The notes: a model not told the origin generated them from the letters alone. A DNA stretch of 64,000 nt from Cordia subcordata (GCA_028554755.1 JAPTOF010000001.1:35111501-35175500), one strand, 5' to 3'. Positions 11,653 to 23,776 are shown, counted from the first letter of the stretch. A program made the numbers and translations.

Positions 11653-12310
11653 GAGGAGTCGAACTTCAGAAGTTCGACATCGAGGAACAAAAGCTAGATT
11701 TCGAACTTCTGAAGTTCGAGTATACAGGGTTATCGAACTTCTGAAGTTCGATTTTATGTATTTCGAATTCAGAAATTCGACATCGAGTTTCGAGATTCTG
11801 CTTTAATACCCTGTCTATTATGTGCAGCGATAGTTACTCCAAGACACGCGCATTCGAACTTTCAAATTTCGAAAAGGGCCGAGGAGTCGAACTTCAGAAG
11901 TTTGACATCAAGGAAGAAAAGCTAGTTTTCGAACTTCTGAAGTTCGAGTATATGGTATTCAAACTTTTGAAGTTCGATTTTATGTATTTCGAATTTTAGA
12001 AATTCGACATCGAGTTTCGAGATTCTGCTTTAATGCCCTGTCTGTTACGTGCATCGATTGTTACTCCAAGACGCGCGCATTTGAACTTTCAAATTTCGAA
12101 AACGGCCAGCTTCCTTCTGCGGTTTCCCAGATCCATAGTCGAACTTCAGAAGTTCGAGTCCGAGCTTCTGAATTTCGAATTCATTAGTCGAACTTTTCTA
12201 GTTCGATATCTCATATTATAATGTCGTTTTTTTTTTCCTTGACATAGTCAAACTTTGTAACTTCGTTTTCGAACTTCATAAGTTCGAAAAATCTACTTTT
12301 GCAACTCCCT
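11653..12310. repeat. Right subterminal repeat: 228-bp tandem duplication full of palindromes
   Basis: Two tandem copies of a 228-bp unit start at 11653 and 11881. They and the following 200 bp contain about twelve near-perfect palindromes such as TCGAACTTCTGAAGTTCGA. This is the denser counterpart of the cluster at 4541-5010. Confidence 0.8.
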
Positions 12311-12380
12311 TCAAAACTGGGTTATTTTTGGAAGCAAATTAAAAAATAGGATTAAAAATAAAAATTTTCCAATATCAAAC

Positions 12381-13642
12381 CGACTACTCTTAATCATATC
12401 TATTGATCCCAACAGGTATATAATGTATCAGCATTCCCAAGACGAAAGAGACAAGTATTGTACTCGTTGCATAAACATATCGCTCTCCAAGGGTACTTGC
12501 TCTCTCTCATTGCATCGAACTCAGTAATTGAAGTGGAAACAGTATTTATTAGCAGAGGAGTGCTTCGAGAGGAAATGCAGGGTCTGTCGCTTGGGGATCT
12601 TGTCTGGTTCAATACGTCTCATTCATTGGTGAGTTGTGCAGAAAACGGGTTGCAGTTTTGCAATTTTGCACTCAAGAGTCATAGCTTTCTGTGCTTGTTT
12701 CTATTAGCACTCAATTGACGTAGATTCGGGCATTACATTTGGAGAAAAGCAATGAATGTCTTCAAGAAACTAGCTAAATTCCAGCTGCTGCTCATAGACG
12801 TCATCAAACTGTGGAACTATTTTTTAAAACGTTCCTCAGTGATTAGATTTAGTTACATAATTGTTGGTATTATCTGAAGGACTATGTACTATTGTTGTAG
12901 TCATAACACATTTTGATGAGTAATGCTTTATATCCTTCTTTTATATTGTAAGCATTCATGTGTTTAATGTCAAGTTTTTCGTGCATATGACAAAAATTCC
13001 ATTAAATGAGAAAGGGTGAAGGTTTAGTATATGGTAATGCTCGACTTAGATATGCCATGAAAAATACATTTAAAGATATAGTTCTAACATTATATGCATC
13101 AAATGCCATTTTTGAGAACCATAGAACAACCATAGCTTGACTCACCAATTCTCCAAATGCACATCAACTTAATTTTTTTCTTTACATTATACTAAATACT
13201 ATTAATGAGTAATTTTTTGTATCATTCTTTTATATTGTAAGCATTCATGTATTTAATGTCAAGTTTTTCGTGAGTATAACAAAAATTCCATTATATGAGA
13301 AAGGGTAAAGGTTTAGTATATGGTAATGCTTGACTTAGATATGTGATGAAAAGTGCATTTAAAGATACAATTCTAACATTATATGCATCAAATGCCTTTT
13401 TTAACAACCAGAGAACAACCATAGCTTGACACACCAATTCTCCAAATACACGTCAACTTAATTTTTTTTTTCCTTTAAATTGTACTAAATACTATTAATG
13501 CTTTTAATATATTACGGTGAATTGGATTGGTTTCAGATTAAATGTATATTATATTGATTTTAATTGGAAAGCATAATACATTAGTCAAGTGGATTAATAT
13601 GAAATGCTAAATACATTATTACAATTTTAATTCAAGGGTAGA

Positions 13643-13681
<39 letters not shown>

Positions 13682-13891
13682 CATTCATGTATAATGTTTA
13701 TCAAAATGGTAAAAAAAAAAAAAAGTGCTCTATAAGAACTACACATATAAAAACATATGTGAGGGTGTGTCCAAATTGGATTCGGTAAAATGAAATTCTT
13801 ACAAATTGAAGGTCTGTACAAAATTTTAATAAACAATTAATCAGTGTACATAGAAATATAGAAAGTCCTAGTTATTTCTCTCTCTCTCTCC

Positions 13892-13942
<51 letters not shown>

Positions 13943-15024
13943 AGACATTGTGAAAGTGTCATGGCAATACTTACAAAGTAATGGTTATTTTTTTATTAGT
14001 TTTTATCTTTATTATATACATTATTGATTTTAGATGAATAATTAAATGCTCAATCAATAAAAAAATTTGTTTGTGAATTCCAAAAGATTCATTTTCTTAT
14101 TGAATGTATATATATTGATTTAAATGATCAATCATATAATATTTAAAATAGTATTCATTTGTAAACTCGAAAAGAGAAGAACCTAAATAAAAATATAATA
14201 TCTTTCAGTTAGAAAAGAGTAAAAACTAAAAGAGATACCTACAATTTTTGTTTCTTAAATTTTCTTTGAATTTTGAATTATTTAACTTTTAATTTTTTAA
14301 TTTTAAAATTTTAAATTTCTAATTTTTTTTAGCTTTAATTCTTAATTTTGATTTTTTTTTCAAATTTTAAGTATTTTGATAAACGATTTGGAATTTGTGA
14401 GAAGATAAATGAGAGATAAGCTATTTATGTGATATTTAATTATATTTTTAATGATTCCACCTCTAGTTGGAAGAAAACTCATTTTTTGGGTTAATATAAG
14501 GAATAAGTTTTTTAACTTTTTAATAAAAAGATCAATTCACAAGGATGGATTTTCTAACTCTAATTAGTTCAACCAAAACTTAACAGAAAGATATTAAAAG
14601 TTGGAATGACCATTCCTTTTCAAGTTATTTCAATATCCCAAATAAACTCTTAGATCGTCCTAAACAGTTACGAACTCCAGATGCATCAAGAAATTTAAGA
14701 GGGACGGTGATCAATTGAAAGAGATCATTAGAATCTAGATGTTTGTTATTACATTAATGCACTAATTAAATCCATTAATACATAGTTCCGCAGTTTGCTT
14801 TTCTCCTAAACCTGCTCCTATAAATTCCTCGAGTTTCTAGCTCTAATCCTCAAACCTATCAACATCTTTAATTTTATCAATCATCTATTATATACGCGTA
14901 CGAGTTTAATTTGAGTGAACAAGTGAGAGAGAGCAGGAGGTTGGGTAGGCGGCTACGGTGCAACGTACATCACCCAATGCAATATGCTTTGTCTACATAT
15001 GTTAATTATCAAATCCTCTTTGTA
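12381..15024. other. Copy A flank downstream of the FEX pseudogene
   Basis: No gene. The first 200 bp are the inverted arm matching the FEX last exon, as in 41466-41622. The rest aligns with copy B 41640-44115 and 45658-45850. CT and TA microsatellites lie at 13640-13677 and 13878-13940. TAAATTCCTC at 14821-14830 is the single-copy target of the element inserted at 44116 in copy B. Confidence 0.7.
12916..13497. repeat. Copy A-specific tandem duplication, about 289-bp unit
   Basis: Two adjacent diverged copies start at 12916 and 13205, each beginning ATGAGTAAT and containing GTAAGCATTCATGT and AGGTTTAGTATATGGTAATG. Copy B has one equivalent (about 42312-42600), so the duplication arose after the segmental duplication. 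No coding content. Confidence 0.75.
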
Positions 15025-15735
15025 AACATGGTGGTTAGAGATGATAATGTAGCGATGTAGGGGTAGGGTTTGCATGCCCCTATTCAGCATTGGTTAAAAA
15101 TTCATTTTCCCTTACTTCGAACCTACAATTGGTATTAGGGTAAACACTTGGCACTATCCTGCACCTATTAGTACCCATACCTGTACCAAGTAAAACACCT
15201 ACCCATTAATAAATATAAATTCTACACAAATAGATAACTTTAAATCTTAACAACAAAGTTCAACACATTAAATCAAAACTCTAACATATAGAATTTAATA
15301 TAAACTTACAATAGTAATACATTAAATCCAAACTCCACATTTCAAATTATCAATTCCAAACTGTATACTCTGAATTTAAATTTACAATAATAAGATATAA
15401 ATCTAACATCTTGATTTTTAAGGTGGTATAAGAAATTTTTACCACTAAAAATAAAAGAATCTTTATCAATATAATACTTATAAAGATACTATAAATTATA
15501 TGAATACATAATAAAAGTAAAAAGATACACACACACACATAGTGGGGCAAGGCGGGGTCAACAAACCTCGACCTTGCCCTGCCCCGATATCAGGGTAGGA
15601 GGAAAGAACCCCGTTTTGCACTGTCCTGGAGTTTTTTTAAACAAAATCCTGCCCTAACCCTTGCGGTACTCCTACAGAGCAGGCCCCTATAAGTATTGCT
15701 ATGGAGCAGCGAGGGCGGGGTGTATCCATAGTGGT
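15025..15735. other. Copy A-only insertion-like block
   Basis: Bases flanking this block align with copy B around 45860-45900, but the block has no counterpart there. It has a GC-rich head (15050-15085), an AT-rich centre with a CA tract (15528-15538), and a GC-rich tail (15540-15720) with GGGGCAAGGCGGGG-like words. I could not define inverted ends or a target duplication, so its class is open. Confidence 0.4.
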
Positions 15736-16600
15736 GGCAACTTATTATGGTATTAAGTCACGGTATCAAGTTATTTATTTAAAAATATTAAAATTGTCCA
15801 CGTATAAGACCCTACACATAAATAAGTTTTATGTGAAAGCGCGTGTCAAACACAATATATAAACAAAACCAAATCCCTTTCTCCAAGTTTAGTCTTTCAA
15901 GTAAGGTAGTAGCTTATAGATGTGTGTGCATACAAATGCATATTTAATTTCTGTAGGTGTATCATATATCGTTTGTTTATAGATCTTTGGTGGTCCTCAT
16001 AGCTCTCCTTTCCTATAGATTATGGTACGGGTGAATAAATTTATCGACATTGGAAATGTTTATAAGGTGAAAAGTATGATCGTTGTCCAGGGCATTTCAA
16101 TCATCAATGCATTATTTTATTAAGGGGAGGCTATATCGAGGCAACTAAACAAATCTAAGGGAGAAAACTCCTTTGATTTTATTCTTCAAGAATATTTTAA
16201 GAGGATTGAAGGGATTTTTCAATTTGGTGACTTCTAAGGTGAGCCCCTCAACAAAATTTAGATTTAGCTTTTTTCTAGAGAGAAGGAATTCTATTTTACA
16301 TCATTTTATGTAGACCATCTCTCTTTTTTTCTCACTTCAAATATTGTCCAGTAAATAGATTCTATGTCTCTCGAAAATGAGATCAGATTGGGGGTTTAAC
16401 AAAAAAAAAAAAAAGATTTTACGTTCTCTGTTACCGGTCGATGATTGCTCAATCTAAATAAAGGCCAGCCTCCATTTGAATATACCTTCTGCCAAATTTC
16501 ATAAGGAGTTCAAGAAGTTGGGGGCCATCAAGTGTGGAGGCTTTGGAATAATTGCCAAATTTTTGTATCAAGAATTCATGCATTCTGTTGAACTGTTAGA
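15736..16600. other. End of copy A of the segmental duplication
   Basis: Non-coding. 15835-16110 aligns with 54047-54300 and 16130-16590 with 56046-56390 of copy B, so the copy B sequence is split by inserted elements. The match fades near 16600, which I take as the distal duplication boundary. Confidence 0.65.
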
Positions 16601-16793
16601 GACGTGAAAGAATTATATATGTAAATGTAGTCATTTTAAGAGAGATTCTCCGAATATATCAAAGGACATTACCATTCATCAAATTGGGGAATTTTTTTAG
16701 GACCTGTCACTAATATATACACGCCTTATTGATTATTGATAAGTTATGACTTTTATTGATTACTGATAAGTTAGCTTGGGTTTAGCCTGTGCT

Positions 16794-17661
16794 CAGTGGC
16801 GGAGGAAAGTGCAGCTCAGAGTGTTCACATGCACACCCTGAAATTCTAGAGCAAACATATATTTTATGTTTATTCTTTCATCAACACCCCCTAAGAACCT
16901 ATGGGACCCTTCTGAAATTTCACCACCCCCTTCCCAAGCACCCCGTGAAACTTCTTTCGCTGATATTTTCAAACCTCTGCTGCCGGAAAATAAATTTTTT
17001 TCTTAAGGAAATTGTTTAACTGTATTTAATTAATAGTAGTAACGTTTTTATTCAATGGGCCAAAAAAAAAAAATTAGGATCATTTACCACTCTTTTCTTT
17101 CAGTCTTTTTTTTTTTTTTTCTCTTTTTTCAAGTTCCTGCCTTTAACCCCATTATCAACAAACCAAGAACTTTTCACTCAAAATGCATCTTTGTCTCCAA
17201 CTCAATTTCACACACTATTTTCTTAATAATTTTTACGCAATTTTTTACAAGGTAACTGTTTGTTCCTTTTTTCTAATTTGTCTTGATCAAGAGATTTTTT
17301 GAAAAATCAGTTTTTATTTGTTGTATTTTTAGATCATCAGTTGTTTTGTTGAGTTGTTGGGTATTTGTAATAACTTATAATAAAGTTAAGGAGAAATCAG
17401 TCATAATTTTTTCTTTATTTGATTTTCTTTTGTCAACAGAAAATATACATATTTTATTGAAAGAAAACATACAAATCAAATGATTACCTAATATCACTCT
17501 TAACAGTTACTTATAACAATTTATTTATGAATCTTTATATGTTAAAATGTCATTATTATATTAAAAATATATATTTTTATAATTTATTCTTTTTTATTTT
17601 TATGAAAAAACTTTATGTGGAAATGTGCACCCCTAAGTCCTGGGTCCAGGCTCCGCCATTG
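16794..17661. mobile_element. hAT-like non-autonomous element (868 bp)
   Basis: The ends are CAGTGGCGGAG and CTCCGCCATTG, inverted repeats with one mismatch. Flanking 8-bp words CCTGTGCT (16786-16793) and CCTGTGGG (17662-17669) match at six positions, fitting an old 8-bp hAT target duplication. No transposase ORF; the interior is T-rich. Confidence 0.7.
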
Positions 17662-17669
17662 CCTGTGGG

Positions 17670-18682
17670 GCTTTTCGATATTCTCTGTATGGATATTTTA
17701 CCCACTGATATTGCCTAAATTGTATTTCTTTTTGCTTCAATAAATTCTCTTTTTAATGATTAAAAAAAAAGTTATGATGTTTATAAATAATTTTAATATT
17801 TTTTAAATGGGTGGTAAGGTGTTTGAACCTATAATGTCATCGCCATGGCTAAGTTCGTTAAAGAACTAGAATAATCATGAAAAATTAACATTTATTATTT
17901 TATAAAAAATAAAAATAAGAATAAAAATTTAAATTTAAAATAAAAATAAGAAATAAAAATCAATTAAATTAAAATGAAATAACAATAAAAGCGAAAACAA
18001 AAATAGAAAATTTTACCAAATTATATTTTCATATATATATACACATATATTATCATTGCTATTTTTATATAATGTTATTGGTATAAATATACTTTGTATT
18101 AGTATTGATAGTTTTTTTATTTTATTACTATAATGTACATAATATATTAGTATAGCAAAGACCTTAGCTTTTTTATATAAATTATTTCTAATACTATGCT
18201 AGTATAGTGATTACTAAACATAAGTTTGGAATCAACACATTAATTCCTACCATCATTCTTAGAATACACCAAGTATGGTATATTTATTACCAACTCCATT
18301 CCATTCCTTAGCTCATTACATTCTCATCAAATTTATCCCATCATACCAATAACCACTTTAGTGTTTTACATAGGTTGATTTGTTTTTAATAATAATTGAC
18401 AAATTTAATCAAATTACTTTTTTCCAATAAAAAACCATGTATTTAATCATTACTTTTTTTTAGAATTTACAAATGAATTCTACTTTTTAATTGTCACTAA
18501 TTGCAAATAATACATATTGATAATAGATAATAAATAATAAATAATAGAATAAATAATAGATAGCATAGTTGTACAATAGTAGATAATAAATTAAGGATTG
18601 ACATACATGTAAGTGCTAATTTGCTACTCCAAAATTATGTAGAAAACTATTGTTGATTCTTTCTAAGTGACGGAAAAAGGAA
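17670..18682. other. AT-rich intergenic DNA, nothing recognised
   Basis: Long A/T runs, simple words such as ATAATAAATAATAGA near 18525-18560, and no reading frame or terminal repeats that I can support. Confidence 0.6.
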
Positions 18683-18687
18683 CAAGA

Positions 18688-19287
18688 TGTAGAGGGTGAT
18701 TTCTACAATCACTGATAAGGTTGACTGAGGCTTCAATAACCTGTAAGACCAGAAAGCGAAGTAAACGACCGAAATCCTTGACACCGATGTTGTGCCGGCC
18801 AAATACACTTCGACGCTCAAGTCAATGTCGAGCTGTCGAGGAATAGGAGCTGGAAATAATTACAGGATAGGTTCAGAGCAAACCGTATCTATGGATGGTT
18901 AGACTTCAGTGTATAAGCTCTATGCATAGTATCGGAGTCCCTACACTTCCTTTTGGTAAACCATACCTTTATAAACGTTGAGATGGAAGAGTCTTTTTTG
19001 GTTTTAGGTTCCTTCCTGATCGTGTTGCAATGAGTCTCCGCTAGCTACTATGCTGAGCTCTATCATATTTAAATCACGTATATCCTTCTTTATGCATATC
19101 TTTGAAGGAGACCAAGCTCATCCCTAACTGTAGTCACGTTCCAATACTCTAGAAGCATAGAGCGACCAACGCGTGCTAAGAGTTTAGGCCTTAGCCCTAG
19201 CCTTTTCAATACGTGGCCCAATAAATTAGGCTTCGAACTAAGCATAATATGGACCTTCTTGGATCTCGACAAGTTTTGGTCCAAACA
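18688..19287 (-). repeat. 3' LTR of the Gypsy element
   Basis: 600 bp, the left LTR on the plus strand. It runs from TGTAGAGG to CCAAACA and matches the right LTR and the solo LTR at 31751-32319. Confidence 0.9.
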
Positions 19288-19796
19288 GTTTGTCCCCCCA
19301 CTCTCTAAGTTTGAAACTTTTCAAGTTAGAGAGTAGTATTCACATACGAGAATCTCTGACATTGAGATGATAGAGACTAGCTTATCGTTCAATGCTACAA
19401 CGGCCCATGCAATGCCATTTGCGTCATTTCAACATCGAAAGCACGCAGCGCAAATCATGTAATTTGTTGATAGGCTAGGCTAATAATTACTACCGCTACT
19501 TACGTGCATGGGTTCTCCCTATAATAAATACCTACACGTCAAGTTTAGGCCCCTCTTTCGTATCCTTGGCATGCCCACCTGTCACGCTTCACTGTCATGA
19601 GGCACCGTTCCCTGACAAATACTTCTAGCAATAGTGACTTAGAGTGCGGTCTTGTTTGCTAATTACGGCCTTGCAACAGGATAAATATAACACTGTAGTA
19701 GGGACTTACATTAACGAGTAACTTGCAGAGTATGTGCCATCCCACAACCCACTGCGAGGAGCCGATTCCACACCAGAGTTTGTAAGGGATTCAAGC

Positions 19797-20245
19797 TGAT
19801 GTGCCAAGGTGACGTGCTAAGGTGACGTGCCAAGGTGACGTGCTAAGGTGACGTGCCAAAGTGACATGCAAGGTGGTGTGCTAAGGGGCCATGCAAGGTG
19901 ACGTGCTGCGGCGAGATGCTAAGGTGACGTGCTACGGCGACATGCCAAGGTGACGTGCTTCGGCGACATGCCAAGGTGATGTGCTACAACGATATGCTGT
20001 GTTACGGCGACATACAAGGTGCGAGATGTCAAGGCGGTATGCCAAGGTGACCTTCTAAGGCAACATGCCAAGGTGACCTTCTAAGGCAACATGCTAAGGT
20101 GATCTGCTACGACGACATACCAAGGTGACGTGCTACGCTGACATTCTAAGGTGACGTGTTACGACAACATGTCAAGGTTACGTGCTACAGCGACATGTCA
20201 AGGTGACATGCTACGGCGACATGTTAAGGTTACGTGCAAGGGTGG
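19797..20245. repeat. GC-rich minisatellite inside the Gypsy element
   Basis: A motif of about 13 bp, AAGGTGACGTGCT, alternates with variants such as ACGGCGACATGCC over some 450 bp, roughly thirty copies. It sits between the 3' LTR and the antisense ORF and has no stable frame. Confidence 0.85.
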
Positions 20246-21154
20246 CGGCCACTATGTGTTCGACAAAATTCCTCACACACCTGCCTAGGGGCCTTTTATA
20301 CTCCCTAGGTGCTTGACAGAAGTTTAAAGTATCAATCGAGCTTCTTTTCTATGCCATCTTGCAGACATGCCATTCTCCGTTACTTCTCACATGGCTTATC
20401 ACCCCAAGCACTGTGCTCACTTGAGATACGCCAACGTATTTTATTTACTCTGAGGGTGGCGTAAGACTCCTACAAAGTTCTTGGTCTAGCACTTCCTTGT
20501 GAGGCGCTACAGTTACCCGACAAGACCCTGAGTAAGTGAGGTCACCATGCAAGGATGACGGTCAAGGACAACGACCAAGACGAACGATCACTACTTACTT
20601 GATAAAAGTTCCAAACCATTAACTTCGTATAGGCTTATCGTCTTTCTCAGCTCTGTCTTGCCTTAGCTGCTTGTGTCAACACCAACACTTGCCCGCGAAC
20701 ATCTCAAGATGGTACTTCTTATACCAACACCGCGTTGGTTCGTTTGCCCATACATGAGGCACCCAACGAAGCTGATTAGCTAGATACATCCCGGGTAAGA
20801 AAATTCGTCATCATTAGCATGATTGCTAACCCAGACCTACTCTTTCTTCATTACTCTTGATTTTTCCCTTTGCCGATATAGATGTGGAAGACCGATAGAG
20901 GGCTGCTATGGCGGTAATTAAGAAACTCTGCTTGAAGACGAAGCCCCTACTAGAAGCCGCTAACACTTGACTACAACTTCAATTGCAAGCCCTGTCCTTG
21001 TAATAGACGACAGAGACCCGTTCGCAAGCTTTACTACAAAAGGTGCAGTGGTACGTGCATATACCCTTATGTGGTGCATTACTTTCTCATTTTCCCCTAC
21101 TGCTCACAGTATGTCTAGATGCAGCTTGTTTCCAAAATTTCTTCCTTCGCGATG

Positions 21155-21673
21155 ATGGTACCTGAGATTGCGAACAAGTGCCAGGATCTTCAACGTCTTC
21201 TTATAAATGAATGGGAGATGAGTGTTAAGGCCGAGAAGGATCTTGCAAATGAGCAAATATGCCGCATTGGGCTAGAAAAAGAACTCAAGAGGGAGTGATC
21301 GTCCCAAGCCAAGGTGGAGAAAGATCTTGCAGCTATTAGAGTAGCCAAAGAGGAGCTTGATTCCAAATTTGACTCTTTGGTCAAGGAGGCCCGAAGGACT
21401 TCAGTGAGCGAGTACAAGAAGAGTAAGAAGCTTGGTAAGTATGTTGCCATTGTGTCAAAGCCTAGTTTGAAGAAGGCTGCTGAATAAGCTGTCAAGAACT
21501 ACTTACAAGAGGTTCAACAAACGCACTCAAATGTTGACATTAGTCGTTTCAAGGCCATTATCACTCCTTCGATGCCCTGCCTTGATAGGGCCCTGTTAAG
21601 CATTGATCCTTCATCTATATTAGGCCCACCGAACACAAGCAGGACTACCTCGCTAGGCTCTGCTGACGTGTAA
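21155..21673 (+). pseudogene. Antisense ORF in the Gypsy element, coiled-coil-like, unknown
   Basis: A single frame runs from ATG 21155 to TAA 21671-21673 with in-frame stops at 21296-21298 and 21485-21487. It encodes a Lys/Glu/Leu-rich, probably coiled-coil protein (LEKELKRE, KVEKDLAAI, KEELDSKF) ending in a Ser/Thr-rich tail. It is opposite in strand to gag-pol. Upstream, 20967-21049 reads SIASPVLVIDDRDPFASF, followed by a plausible intron (21050-21109, GTACGT to ACAG), so a longer spliced gene is possible. Antisense or additional ORFs in this position are known in several plant Gypsy groups, and gene-fragment capture is the alternative. I do not recognise the family. Confidence 0.5.
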
Positions 21674-22089
21674 CGCTAGATTACCGAACTACTTTAAATA
21701 CTTCACTTCTTGAGCTGACATGTGTTCTACTTTACTTTGCTATTTGATAAACCAAGAATTGTGTTAGTTCTTGTTTTTCGTTGTGGTTGATTGCATGTTC
21801 TTGATAATGCTTTTCTAATTAATTAGGAACCCCAGAGGATCGTTGTCTTTGCTCACCCTGGTTCGATCCCTATGATGCATCGAGCTTGAATGGAGCTCTG
21901 CCCAGGTGTACTAGTGGCTAAATGCCAACACCGAGGGGTGCATGAAGCACTGCAAATTGTGTTATGGGATGTTTCATCCTATAGTAGAGTTAAAAGTTTC
22001 CTAGTGAAAGTAAAGACTGTTATTTGTCCTTAAATAGGTAGCCATTGAGCAGAACTAATTTATAATTGACATACTAATTTGCTAGCCTT

Positions 22090-22440
22090 TGAAAATAGAG
22101 ACTATTGTTAGTCTGTGAGAAAAATAGAGACTGATGCTAGTCTCGTAAAAAAAACAGAGACTGTCGATGGTCTCGTGAAAAAACAGAGACTGTCGGTGGT
22201 CTCATGGAAAATAGAGACTGTCGTTAGTCTCATGGAAAACAGAGTCTGTTTGCTAGTCTCTTGGAAAACAGAGACTATTTGCTAGTCTCGTGAAAACAGA
22301 GACTGTTATTAGTCTTGCGAACATAGAGACTGTTTGTTAGTCTCGCGAAAATAGAGACTGTTTATTAGACTCGCAAAAATAGAGACTGTTTATTAGTCTT
22401 GCAAAAATAAAGACTGTTTGTTAGTCTTGTGAGGATCCAT
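22090..22440. repeat. Hairpin minisatellite GAGACT...AGTCTC, about 31-bp unit
   Basis: About ten tandem units, each containing GAGACTGTTTGTTAGTCTC or a close variant, so each unit can fold as a 6-bp stem. It starts exactly where reverse transcriptase homology stops (about 22441). Confidence 0.85.
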
Positions 22441-23776
22441 TGTAACATTTGATTGTGGGATGTCAAGAAGGAATCATCACAATTTTGTTGACAAGGCGCT
22501 GGTAGGTTGCTCTTACGTTCTTGATGCCAAAAGGCATGACCTTGTAACAATAAGAGTTGCGTTCAATGATGAATCTCGTTTTTTCTTAGTCGTTTGGGTA
22601 CATCAGTTTCTGGTTGTACCCAGAAAATGCATCCATAAAGCTGAGAAGTTCGTGCTTGGTAGTTGTATCTACCATTATATCGATGTGTGGGATGGGAAAG
22701 GAATCCTTAAGGCATGCCTTATTTAAATTTGTGAAATCAATACAAACTTTTCACTTACCGTTCTTCTTTTTTACTATGACGACGTTTGCCAACTACTCCG
22801 ACTAGTGTACCTCCTTAACAAATCCCACATCAATTAATTTCTGAACCTCCTCATTGATGACACGATTCCTCTCAGGGGTGAACTTTCTATGCTTTTGCTT
22901 GACTGGGCCAAAGGCTGGGTCAACTTTCAGTTCGTGAACAATCACTTCTGGGTCTATTCCCACTATATCAACATGCGATCACGCGAAGCAATCCCTGTTA
23001 CTATTGAGGAAGCTTATCATCTGGCTTCTTAGTCCTAGCTCCATCCTCAATCCAATTTAGACTATATGAATCTACTCATCGGGATCAATCTATACCTCAT
23101 CCAGCTCTTTTGGCTGTGGAAGATCTAATAATGTCGATGTGGTAGCCACTTCTACATGGAACAAGGCATCGTGCGGGCCCCCCTTATGGCAGTGCAATAG
23201 CATTTACGGGAGTCCGATTGTTGCCCCCTTATCTCTCAAATTCCCCACCTAGTTGGAAACTTGAGCACTTGATGGTAAGTGGATAGGACTACTTTCATGT
23301 CTTGAATCCATGGTCTTTCTAGTATGATGTTGTCCGGGGATGGACAGTCTATCACAAAAAACCTGACGTCTATGTTGACTCATCTTACAAAAATTGGCAA
23401 GTGTATCTCTCCAATAGTGTGCTTATGCTCTTCAATGAAGCCTATCAAGAGGGTGGACCACCTCACGAGGCGATGTTCATCAACCCTCATCTCCTTGAGA
23501 GTCATCGAGCATCATAATGTTGGCAGAGCTGTCGTTGTCTACCAGGATCCTCTGAACCGAGCAATTGGCTACCATAAGCGCGATGACTAATGCGTCATCA
23601 TGTGTGTTATTCAGATGGGCGATCTCGTAACTAGAGAATGATATTACCATTTCTGGGCCCAGGTCGATTGGTCGTGGGGAATGATGATCGTGTCCCACTG
23701 CTAGGCGTGCATGTCGTCTTACTGCGGAGACACTAATCCTACTGATGTGCGATCCCCCCATAATGTAATTCACCAT
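22441..23776 (-). pseudogene. Gypsy protease and partial reverse transcriptase, degenerate
   Basis: On the minus strand, 23776-23480 encodes the retropepsin region: DDALVIALMVANCSVQRIL, then VDNDSSANIM, where the expected catalytic D-S/T-G is D-N-D, so the Gly is lost. Reverse transcriptase follows from about 22930 down: RKFTPERNRVINEEVQKLI, VIVKKKNGK, FTNLNKACLKDSFP, LLSFMDAFSGYNQ and CYKVMPFGIKN. Several stops interrupt it, two of them at positions where Trp is usual. Homology ends near 22441, before YVDD. The gap 22950-23480 holds degraded linker sequence. Confidence 0.85.

Larger units (their letters stand above)
4408..12371. mobile_element. Mutator-like element (MULE) with transposase and PMD genes, about 8.0 kb
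   Basis: Imperfect terminal inverted repeats of about 95 bp (4408-4500 and 12290-12371) share an inner core including GGAGTTGCAAAAGTAGA. They are bordered by the 9-bp target duplication ATATCAAAC at 4399-4407 and 12372-12380. The paralogous point after FEX copy B reads ATGTCAAAC once (about 41456-41464) with no insertion, giving an empty-site proof. Inside are a MuDR-type transposase pseudogene on plus (5168-7798) and a plant-mobile-domain pseudogene on minus (8034-10339) in tail-to-tail orientation. An AT-rich repeat block and dense GAAGTTCGA palindromes fill the subterminal zones. The element is defective: both genes carry stops. Confidence 0.92.

Noticed and set aside
19090..19284. Open frame shared by the two Gypsy LTRs and the solo LTR (SKKVHIMLSSKPNLL...)
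   Set aside because: Similar frames at 25776-26078 and 31670-31969 simply reflect LTR sequence identity. There is no upstream start context or known LTR protein, and the copies are too similar to show selection.
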